Source: an uncultured bacterium (GTDB taxonomy: Bacteria > Krumholzibacteriota > Krumholzibacteriia > LZORAL124-64-63). From it: a stretch of 6,154 bases of DNA. The notes below the pieces were generated by a model that worked only from the letters and a program-made list of their open reading frames with translations, made no database searches and was not told the origin of the DNA. This document shows positions 1 to 5,310 of this stretch, in pieces; the first letter of the stretch is position 1, and every line of letters begins with the position of its first letter. The stretch covers positions 1-6,154 of the forward strand of contig CAINDZ010000401.1 of NCBI GenBank assembly GCA_903847545.1, written 5' to 3'. A program made the translations under genes and the position numbers.

Positions 1-1
1 C

Positions 2-442
2 ATGATCGACGCCGACGGACGCACGACCGCCGTGGCCAACCTCTCGGGCCTGTCCCGCTTCTCGCCGGACAGCCGCTGGCTGGCGGGGACCTACAGCGAG
101 GCCGGTCGCTCGGAAGTGTTCGTCGCGCCGGTCGACCAGCCCACCCGGCGCGTGCGCGTCTCGACCGCCGGCGGCGAGGAGCCGCGCTGGGGCAGCGACG
201 GTAAATCCATCATCTACCGCTTCGAGAACACCTGGTTCCGTTCGAGCTTCCAGCCGGGACCGCAGCCGGTCGTCGGGTTGCCCGAGCCCGCGCTGTCGGG
301 ACCGTACGTCAATGTCCCCGGTTATTCCCACGACCTGTTCCCCGACGGTAGCCAGTTGCTGGTGCTCGGCTCGGGGAGCAACGAGGCGCGGCGCCTGCGC
401 GTGGTCACGGGGCTGGATGCTCTGTTCGGAACGGGGAAATAG
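2..442 (+). CDS. PD40/TolB-type beta-propeller protein, C-terminal part only (possibly a Ser/Thr kinase sensor domain)
   Basis: This is the 3' end of a gene whose start lies left of the window; the frame is open to the window edge and ends with TAG at 440-442. The 146 visible residues contain PD40 (WD40-like, TolB-like) blade motifs: FSPDSRWLAGTYSE near residues 20-33 followed by an EVFVAPV strand, then STAGGEEPRWGSDGKSIIYR near 54-73, and a third blade around FPDGSQLLVLG near 113-123. The blade order and the closing segment (LRVVTGLDALFG) resemble the C-terminal end of propellers found after the kinase domain in many bacterial Pkn-type Ser/Thr kinases, where the propeller is thought to be an extracytoplasmic sensor. 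No kinase domain is visible, so a stand-alone TolB-like propeller is equally possible. The codon at position 2 is an in-frame ATG but is probably internal, because it would begin in the middle of a blade. The gene converges on the membrane protein gene at 513-1241. Confidence 0.75.
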   Translation: MIDADGRTTAVANLSGLSRFSPDSRWLAGTYSEAGRSEVFVAPVDQPTRRVRVSTAGGEEPRWGSDGKSIIYRFENTWFRSSFQPGPQPVVGLPEPALSGPYVNVPGYSHDLFPDGSQLLVLGSGSNEARRLRVVTGLDALFGTGK

Positions 443-469
443 CGCCGGCAGAAGGCAGGCGCCGGCAGA
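442..469. repeat. 11-bp direct repeat, two copies
   Basis: GCGCCGGCAGA occurs at 442-452 and again at 459-469, a 17-bp period, just after the stop codon of the propeller gene. Each copy contains the palindrome GCCGGC, so the two copies could also pair as a weak 6-bp stem (444-449 with 461-466). It may be a remnant of a local duplication or part of a transcription end. In DNA this GC-rich, chance is a real alternative. Confidence 0.4.
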
Positions 470-490
470 CGACTGGTACCGACAGAAGAC

Positions 491-504
491 TTGCGCCGGC
501 GCAA
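491..504 (-). terminator. 14-bp palindrome in the convergent gap, possible terminator
   Basis: TTGCGCCGGCGCAA is a perfect palindrome 9 bp beyond the minus-strand stop codon at 513-515. As RNA it would form a 5-bp stem with a CCGG loop. On the minus strand it is followed by GTCTTCTGT, which is only moderately T-rich. Its place between convergent genes suits a transcription end, but the stem is short. Confidence 0.3.
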
Positions 505-512
505 CTCGCCGC

Positions 513-1241
513 CTACCCCAGCCCCGCGCTCGCCGCCACGTGCCACACCAGGTAGAACGCGATCCGCAGCGTGACCACCGCCAGGAACCCGGCGTTGCGG
601 AACACCACGACCTGCGCCGCATTCGCCGCGTAGTCCAGCGCGAAGACCAGTGCCCCCACCGTGCCCAGCGCGCGCATCGACGGCGTCAGGTCCTGCGTCA
701 GCGGCTCGATGGCCGCGCACAGCAGGCCGGCGATCCAGTACGCGCGCGCCTGGTGGCGGCCGCGCCACAGCACGCGCGACAGCAGCCACGCCAGCAGCGG
801 GATCGGCACAAGGTAGTAGATCACGCACACGATGATGGCCCCGCCGGGGTAGATGAGCAGCGAGGCGGGGAACGGGATGTGGATGGACGGCAGGCCGTGG
901 CCGCGCGCCAGGGGCTGCGACCAGCCGAAGCCCCAGTCCGAGCCGAGCATTGCCAGGCCGAGCAGCGCCCCGATGATGAGCGGCGCCAGGAAGCGGCGCC
1001 GCGCGGAGACCTCGTCATCGAGCAGGTCGGGGATGCCGGTGCGGCGCGACAGCCACACGCCGCCCAGGCCCGCGACGAGCACGATGCCCAGGAACGGCCA
1101 CGCGAACACCGCGACCTGCGCCGGGCTGCGGAAGGCCGACGGCCCGCCCATGATGGCCAGCTTGATCGCGACGAGCCAGGCCACCAGCAGCAGGAACGGG
1201 CCGGTGCGGCGCCAGGCGGGGTGGGTGGTGATCGACGTCAT
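513..1241 (-). CDS. Polytopic membrane protein of unknown function (distant CPBP-like possibility)
   Basis: This is a 242-residue protein with about seven hydrophobic segments, near residues 14-31, 43-64, 84-102, 126-157 (long, perhaps two helices), 167-180, 192-212 and 217-236. It has no signal peptide and no soluble domain. ATG at 1241 was chosen because AGGTG lies 4 bp upstream (1246-1250); an in-frame TTG at 1271 would add ten proline-rich residues and has no better site. The last two helices carry charged or polar residues inside the membrane: E179, D203, N207, R226 and H234 (RIAFYLVWH). This recalls the intramembrane Glu/His layout of CPBP (Rce1/Abi) proteases, but the EExxxR motif is missing (here IEPLTQD) and FxxxH is not seen, so protease activity cannot be claimed. 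The gene lies 64 bp downstream of the Maf-like gene on the same strand and may be co-transcribed with it. I do not recognise a named family with confidence. Confidence 0.75.
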   Translation of the reverse strand: MTSITTHPAWRRTGPFLLLVAWLVAIKLAIMGGPSAFRSPAQVAVFAWPFLGIVLVAGLGGVWLSRRTGIPDLLDDEVSARRRFLAPLIIGALLGLAMLGSDWGFGWSQPLARGHGLPSIHIPFPASLLIYPGGAIIVCVIYYLVPIPLLAWLLSRVLWRGRHQARAYWIAGLLCAAIEPLTQDLTPSMRALGTVGALVFALDYAANAAQVVVFRNAGFLAVVTLRIAFYLVWHVAASAGLG

Positions 1242-1278
1242 CGGGCACCTGCGCGGGATGGGCGGCGGCAAGCGGAAG

Positions 1279-1299
1279 GGGCGGCGCGCATCGCCGCCC
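1279..1299 (-). terminator. GC hairpin after the Maf-like gene, possible terminator or attenuator
   Basis: GGGCGGCG at 1279-1286 pairs perfectly with CGCCGCCC at 1292-1299 around a 5-nt loop. It lies 7 bp beyond the stop of the Maf-like gene on the minus strand. It is followed on that strand by CTTCCGCTTG rather than a T run, so it could be a weak terminator, an mRNA-stabilising hairpin, or chance pairing in GC-rich DNA. Confidence 0.35.
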
Positions 1300-1305
1300 G
1301 GCTTG

Positions 1306-3207
1306 CTACGCCCACGGCAGGCAGAGGTTGCCCGACTGCGAAATTTCCGGCGCGGGAGCGGCCGCGGCCTGCGGCGGCAACGCTTCCGGCGCGGGCGCTG
1401 CCGGCGCCCCGGCCAATGCCGCCAGCGGCCCGTACAACTCGGCCAGCTCGGCGGCGCCCTCGATGACCAGCCTGCTGATGGCGCGGCTCTGCTGCAGCGA
1501 CCAGTGCGTCGACGCCACCTTGTCGCCCGGGTTGGAGCGCGTGGCGCCCTCGCGCGCCAGGGCCAGCGACTTCTCGCCCACCAGCGTGTTGAGCAGGCGC
1601 GTGGAGCGCGTCAGCTCGCCCATGCGGGTTTCGGCGGCGCCCAGGCGCGCCAGCAGCCCGTCGAAGCCGGCGTAGCGGCGCGCCTCCATGTCCTTCAGGG
1701 CGCGCGCGGCCAGGCGTTCGGCCGTGGTCGCGGCGGCGCCCGCCTCGGCGACGACGGCCAGCTCGGCTGCAACCTCGCGCCACAGCGCGGCGACGCCGAC
1801 CGGCGTCGCCGATGCCAGCGCGCGCGCGGTCACCTCGTCGAACGCCACCGGCGCGGGCTGCGCCTGCTCGAGCCACGCCGCCAGCCGCACCTCGTCGAAG
1901 CCGTGGATGCGCGCCCCGCCGCCCGTCGCGTTCACCAGACGGCGCTCGCGGGCCCACGTCTCGGCGGCGCCTTCGAACCACAGCCGGAACGAGTTGAAGA
2001 CCGGCCGCGTCAGCACGCGCCCGTCGCCGCCCCAGGCCGCGGCCTCGGTCACGCTCCAGTGTCCGGTCACGTCCTGGCGATCCTCCATCCAGTGGTACGC
2101 CTGGCCTGTGGCCGGGTCCAGGCGCACGCGACGCGTGCCCTGCACCGTGTGGCCGGCGTGCGTGCGGCCGTCGGTCAGCGCCAGGTCCATGCCGACCAGG
2201 ACCAGCGGGTCGCAGCCCAGCAGGTGCAGCGCCGAGAACGCCGTGCAGGCCACGCTGCCGCCGCTGGGCAGCTGGCGGCAGCCCCACGCCCGCTCCAGCC
2301 AGTCGCTGACCGCGCACCCGCGCGGCGCATGGGCGAACCTGCGCCCGGTCGGCACCGCGAAGTGCGCCGGGTTGCCAACGGGACCCGGCAGCAACGCCAT
2401 ACGCTCGAGGTTCGGCACGTCGGTGAAATGCGCGCTCAGGTCGTGGCCCTCGATGGCCACGACGATGTCCGGCGTCACGCCCGCGCGCGCCAGCGCGGGC
2501 AGGGCGGTGCTCACCGCGCAGAGGACCGCGCGGCCCTGCAGGGCGCGCAACGTGTCGAGGCAGCCGTCCAGCGAGGGACCGGCGCCGATGACGATGCCCG
2601 CATGTCCGCTGAAGGCGCCCGCCAGCGCGTCGAGCGGCGGCATGGCCGCGATGTGCGGCAGGTTCTGCGCAAGGTGCCGCACCCAGCGCGCGGCCGTGTA
2701 GTTGAACGTGCTGCTCAGCAGCTCGGCGTCGGCGCGCGCCTGCTTGACCGCCTCCACGAAGCGCGCGAACTCGACGGGATACTCCTGACGCAGCGCGGGC
2801 ACCGCGCCGGCCAGCAGGCGGCAGGTCAGCATGTCGTTGCGCGCGGCGGCGAAGCCCATCACGCCGGCCAGCGTGCCGACGACGGTCACGCCGTCGGGCG
2901 CCGCCAGCTCGCCGCGCGCCAGGGCCTCGCGCGTGCCCGCGCACGGCTCGTAGACGCACACCGCGGCCGAGGTCCGGGCCCGCAGCGCCTCGGCGTGCCA
3001 GCCCTGCCCGAACCCGAAGAAGAAGATGATGTCGACGGGGCGATCGTTCAGGAACAGGGCGATCTCGCGGTCCGCCACCGCCCGCGGATCGACCGCCGCG
3101 GCCAGTTCCCGACCGGCGGCCTCCAAGAGGGCTGCCGCGCCGGTTGCGCCTGCCGTGCCCGCCGGGGCCGGCCCGGCTGTCGTCGTCGCCGTGCTGGATT
3201 CGTTCAA
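1306..3207 (-). CDS. Maf/DUF115 family protein (motility-associated-factor glycosyltransferase-like)
   Basis: This is a 633-residue soluble protein counted from the TTG at 3207. An N-terminal alpha/beta region includes DIIFFFGFGQGWH (about 59-71). The central core has the family's hallmarks: GIVIGAGPSLD (about 204-214), DIVVAIEGHD (about 247-256), then PSGGSVACTAFSALHLLGCDP leading into LVLVGMDLAL (about 314-344) and THAGHT (about 349-354). These match the MAF_flag10/DUF115 domain, shared with 6-hydroxymethylpterin diphosphokinase MptE-like proteins. Characterised relatives transfer nonulosonic acids such as pseudaminic or legionaminic acid onto flagellin in the cytoplasm. The C-terminal third is helical and Ala/Glu/Arg-rich, ending in a low-complexity Pro/Ala tail and CLPWA. 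TTG at 3207 is preceded by AGGAG with a 6-bp spacer; ATG at 3222 and 3276 are in frame but lack a ribosome binding site. No flagellar or sugar-synthesis gene is nearby, so the acceptor is unknown; a surface-glycan or S-layer role is possible. Confidence 0.85.
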   Translation of the reverse strand: MNESSTATTTAGPAPAGTAGATGAAALLEAAGRELAAAVDPRAVADREIALFLNDRPVDIIFFFGFGQGWHAEALRARTSAAVCVYEPCAGTREALARGELAAPDGVTVVGTLAGVMGFAAARNDMLTCRLLAGAVPALRQEYPVEFARFVEAVKQARADAELLSSTFNYTAARWVRHLAQNLPHIAAMPPLDALAGAFSGHAGIVIGAGPSLDGCLDTLRALQGRAVLCAVSTALPALARAGVTPDIVVAIEGHDLSAHFTDVPNLERMALLPGPVGNPAHFAVPTGRRFAHAPRGCAVSDWLERAWGCRQLPSGGSVACTAFSALHLLGCDPLVLVGMDLALTDGRTHAGHTVQGTRRVRLDPATGQAYHWMEDRQDVTGHWSVTEAAAWGGDGRVLTRPVFNSFRLWFEGAAETWARERRLVNATGGGARIHGFDEVRLAAWLEQAQPAPVAFDEVTARALASATPVGVAALWREVAAELAVVAEAGAAATTAERLAARALKDMEARRYAGFDGLLARLGAAETRMGELTRSTRLLNTLVGEKSLALAREGATRSNPGDKVASTHWSLQQSRAISRLVIEGAAELAELYGPLAALAGAPAAPAPEALPPQAAAAPAPEISQSGNLCLPWA

Positions 3208-3213
3208 GGTCAA

Positions 3214-3218
3214 CTCCT
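3214..3218 (-). promoter_or_regulatory. Ribosome binding site favouring a TTG start for the Maf-like gene
   Basis: On the minus strand AGGAG lies 6 bp before TTG at 3207-3205. The same AGGAG falls directly after the in-frame ATG at 3222, where it could not serve that start, and the bases before that ATG (GCTTCAAGTCC) show no Shine-Dalgarno match. This favours TTG over ATG as the real start. Confidence 0.5.
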
Positions 3219-3373
3219 GCATGGACTTGAAGCACGCCTGGCCGAGGTCGCCCGTGCCCCCGGTCCGCCGTTTCATCGTGTGCCGCGTCCGCAGCGTCCG
3301 GCGCCATGTCGGCACCCCCCGCGGAAAGGCAATCCCCGTACCGCGCGGCGCCCGCGCGAGCCCCGGGCCGCGG

Positions 3374-3402
3374 TTGCCGCCGCCGGTCATCGGTCGTAGG
3401 GT
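3374..3402 (+). promoter_or_regulatory. Weak sigma70-like promoter candidate for osmC
   Basis: TTGCCG at 3374-3379 and TAGGGT at 3397-3402 are separated by exactly 17 bp. They match the -35 and -10 consensus at 4/6 and 3/6 positions, including the key TA...T of the -10 box. It would give a leader of about 100 nt before osmC. Matches of this quality arise by chance in 300 bp, and the organism's sigma factor preferences are unknown. Confidence 0.22.
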
Positions 3403-3496
3403 TGGGGAGGATGAAGTCGGCACGCGCGGACCGGCCGCCGGGAGGTCGCCCGGCCCGGGACCGCGATCACGCAGGATGCGCCGCGAGGGCGGCGCC

Positions 3497-3502
3497 GGAG
3501 GT
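3497..3502 (+). promoter_or_regulatory. Strong Shine-Dalgarno site of osmC
   Basis: GGAGGT lies 6 bp before the ATG at 3509. It fixes the osmC start even though the frame is open far upstream. Confidence 0.8.
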
Positions 3503-3508
3503 AGGGCG

Positions 3509-3922
3509 ATGAAGAGGACCGCCAGTGCAGCCTGGTCCGGCAACCTGAAGGCCGGTCACGGGCGCTTCAGCGTCGGCAGCGGCGCCATCAAGAACCAGAA
3601 GTACGACTTCCGCACCCGCTTCGAGGACGAGCCGGGCACCAACCCCGAGGAGCTCATCGCGGCGGCCCACGCGAGCTGCTTCAGCATGGCGCTGAGCGCG
3701 CAGCTGGGCGAGCGCGGCATCACGCCCGAGTCGATCGAGACCGAGTGCGCGATCACCTTCGAGGAGCTGACGCTGAAGCGCAGCGTGCTGCGCACGCGCG
3801 TCACGGCCCCGGGCGCCGACCGCGCGAAGATCGACGAGGCCGCCGCGGCGGCGAAGGCCGGCTGCCCCATCTCGAAGGTGCTGAACCTGGAGATCGCGCT
3901 GGAGCTCGAGTCGAACGTCTGA
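3509..3922 (+). CDS. osmC: OsmC family peroxiredoxin
   Basis: This is a 137-residue cytoplasmic thiol peroxidase that reduces organic hydroperoxides and, in studied members, hydrogen peroxide. It matches Escherichia coli OsmC from end to end as I remember that protein (143 residues there). Shared features are an AxWxGxxxxGxG start, FRTRFEDEPGTNPEELI at about 34-50, the first catalytic cysteine C57 within AAHASCFSMALS, and the second, C119, within AKAGCPISKVLN. The acidic pair E46/E47 and an arginine at R35 or R37 occupy the region that supplies the charged active-site residues in the family. The motif pattern fits the OsmC subfamily better than Ohr or YhfA. The start is set by GGAGGT 6 bp upstream. 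The gene stands alone, divergent from the Maf-like gene and convergent with the phosphohydrolase gene, so it is probably transcribed as a single-gene unit. In other bacteria such genes respond to osmotic, stationary-phase or peroxide stress; no specific operator is visible here. Confidence 0.95.
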   Translation: MKRTASAAWSGNLKAGHGRFSVGSGAIKNQKYDFRTRFEDEPGTNPEELIAAAHASCFSMALSAQLGERGITPESIETECAITFEELTLKRSVLRTRVTAPGADRAKIDEAAAAAKAGCPISKVLNLEIALELESNV

Positions 3923-3945
3923 CCGAGCGCCTTGCCCGGAATGCA

Positions 3946-3978
3946 GCGCGCCCGCGGCTGTCGTGGCCGCGGGCGCGC
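3946..3978. terminator. Perfect 13-bp GC hairpin between convergent genes, likely bidirectional terminator
   Basis: GCGCGCCCGCGGC (3946-3958) and GCCGCGGGCGCGC (3966-3978) form a perfect 13-bp stem with a 7-nt TGTCGTG loop. It starts 23 bp after the osmC stop and 19 bp beyond the stop of the minus-strand phosphohydrolase gene, so it can serve both. There is no T run on either side (GTTCGTCC follows on the plus strand), so it is a hairpin-only terminator or mRNA-end stabiliser rather than a classic intrinsic terminator. Confidence 0.65.
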
Positions 3979-3997
3979 GTTCGTCCGGAAGCGCCGG

Positions 3998-5308
3998 CTA
4001 CTTGATGTACCCCAGCGACCGCAGCTGCTTGCGGATCTCCTCGTCCACCTTCTCGTCCGTCTCGCCCTGGCCGACCGTGGCCGGGCGCAGCGCCAGGTAC
4101 GACGTCACGCGGTTCTTCTCGATATGCGGCACGCGGCCCTGGCCCATGGGCGACAGGGCCTCGGCCACGATGGCGCCAGGCATGTCCTTGGCCGGCGGCA
4201 GGTCCAGCAGCGCGAGCATGGTCGGGCAGATGTCCATCAGCTTCACGCGCGCAATGTTGCCGCCCGCCACGTACAGCGGCGAGCGCACCATGAAGATGCC
4301 GTACTCGGCGTGCTCGACGGTGCCCTTGCCCTGGTTGCGCGGGCCGTGGAAGCCGTGGTCCGAGACGATCACCGTCGGGTGGTCGGCCGGGAACCACGAC
4401 AGCACCTCGCCCACCGCCTCGTCGACCCAGTCGTAGTAGCGCGGCACCAGCTCGGTGAACGCGGCGCGCTCGGCCGGGTCGCGGTGCCAGTCCGCCGGCG
4501 CGATGGCCCGGTAGTGGTAGAAACCGTGGCTGATCATGTCGGGGCCGCGCAGGTAGAAGAAGAACAGGTCGTCGGCGTGCTGGTCCTTCACCTGCCGCGC
4601 CACGGCCAGGTAGCCGAGGTCGGCCGCCCAGATGTTGCGCAGCTGCTGGAACTGCTCGGGATACTGCTTCTCCAGCGAGACGACGTCGACACCCTGCGGG
4701 AAGAAGCGGGCCAGCTGCGCCGGCGTGAACGACTGCGGATCCACCCGGCAGGCGACGACGTTGTCGGTCAGCGAGTCGGGCGACACCAGGCCGGCCAGCG
4801 GGCGCTCGCGGCCGCTGCCGTAGGGCAGGTAGTCGCTGACCATCACGCCCTTGATCGGCCGCGCCGGGTAGGTGACCCACATGCCGCCCACGTAGGTGGT
4901 GCGGCCGGCGGCGCCGATGATGTCCCAGATGGCGGGAGCGCGCCAGGCGCTGCCGGTGACCGGCTTCTCCTCGTCGCCCTTCACGAAGTTGTCGATGCCG
5001 TGCACCGCGGGCATGACGCCGGTGCAGATGCTCGCCCACAGCAGGGGCGACTTCTCGAGCGGGTAGAACGACTGCATGCGGCCGGACGCCGCCTGCGCGC
5101 GGAACGCCTTCAGGTGGGGCAGCCGGCCCTCGGCCATCAGCGGGTCCAGCAACGTGAAGTCGGCCGAGTCCAGGCCGATGACCAGCAGCTTCGCCGGCGC
5201 CTTGCCGGCCGCAACTGCCTTGCCGCCGCCGCCGCAACCCGCCGCCGGCAACAGCACCGCCAGCAGCATCAACCCCGCCAGCACCGAACCCCGTCCCGCC
5301 ACGCGCAT
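3998..5308 (-). CDS. Type I phosphodiesterase/alkaline phosphatase superfamily lipoprotein
   Basis: This is a 436-residue predicted lipoprotein of the nucleotide pyrophosphatase/phosphodiesterase branch of the alkaline phosphatase superfamily, likely membrane-anchored outside the cytoplasm. The signal peptide has R2 and R6, a hydrophobic stretch at 8-20, and a lipobox-like PAAGC with lipidated C25; the Ala at -3 is less usual than Leu. The two-zinc site looks complete: D47 (VIGLDSAD), nucleophile S87 (EKSPLLW), D257 and H261 (DMISH), D317 and H318 (SDHGF), H333 (EHAEYGIF). TGVMPAVHGI (96-105) is the usual motif after the nucleophile. The C-terminus ends in an LRSLGYIK sequence common in this group. 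ATG at 5308 has GGAG 8 bp upstream, inside the last codons of the preceding gene and 2 bp from its stop, so translation is probably coupled. The substrate is unknown; relatives act on phosphodiesters, nucleotides or phospho-lipid/glycan head groups, and sulfatase or phosphonate activity is less likely. Confidence 0.88.
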   Translation of the reverse strand: MRVAGRGSVLAGLMLLAVLLPAAGCGGGGKAVAAGKAPAKLLVIGLDSADFTLLDPLMAEGRLPHLKAFRAQAASGRMQSFYPLEKSPLLWASICTGVMPAVHGIDNFVKGDEEKPVTGSAWRAPAIWDIIGAAGRTTYVGGMWVTYPARPIKGVMVSDYLPYGSGRERPLAGLVSPDSLTDNVVACRVDPQSFTPAQLARFFPQGVDVVSLEKQYPEQFQQLRNIWAADLGYLAVARQVKDQHADDLFFFYLRGPDMISHGFYHYRAIAPADWHRDPAERAAFTELVPRYYDWVDEAVGEVLSWFPADHPTVIVSDHGFHGPRNQGKGTVEHAEYGIFMVRSPLYVAGGNIARVKLMDICPTMLALLDLPPAKDMPGAIVAEALSPMGQGRVPHIEKNRVTSYLALRPATVGQGETDEKVDEEIRKQLRSLGYIK

Positions 5309-5310
5309 GG

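Larger units (their letters stand above)
3208..3508. other. Divergent intergenic region between the Maf-like gene and osmC
   Basis: About 300 bp separate the proposed TTG start of the Maf-like gene from the osmC start. The minus-strand frame stays open to 3543, so part of the region could be coding if ATG 3276 or an even earlier start were used, but no ribosome binding site supports that and the extra residues are Arg/Pro/Gly-rich. Promoters for both directions should lie here. One weak sigma70-like candidate is listed separately for osmC; I see no convincing one toward the Maf-like gene. No RNA gene, riboswitch or clear operator palindrome is visible. Confidence 0.5.

Noticed and set aside
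1238..3307. A 689-codon minus-strand frame overlapping the Maf-like gene in another phase
   Set aside because: It is Arg/Gly/Ala-rich with no motif; it is a frame-shifted shadow of the Maf-like gene.
3304..3332. Possible minus-strand promoter (TTGCCT with a 17-bp spacer) for the Maf-like gene
   Set aside because: The hexamer at the -10 position is ACATGG, which lacks the essential TA...T pattern.
853..3399. An 848-codon plus-strand open frame opposite the Maf-like gene
   Set aside because: Its translation is Arg/Gln/Ala/Gly-rich low-complexity sequence with no domain, and it runs antisense to a gene with clear DUF115 motifs. Such frames arise from high GC at third codon positions.
3026..3508. 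N-terminal extension of osmC, frame open back to 3026
   Set aside because: The extension is low-complexity, overlaps the Maf-like gene, and the OsmC family starts at the ATG at 3509, which has an excellent ribosome binding site.
3208..3543. N-terminal extension of the Maf-like gene to the open frame start at 3543
   Set aside because: It would overlap the osmC start, is Arg/Pro/Gly-rich, and lacks a ribosome binding site at any of its ATG codons.
3801..5237. A 478-codon minus-strand frame overlapping the phosphohydrolase
   Set aside because: It is Arg/Gly/Pro-rich without motifs, and the overlapping frame carries all metal-site residues and a signal peptide.
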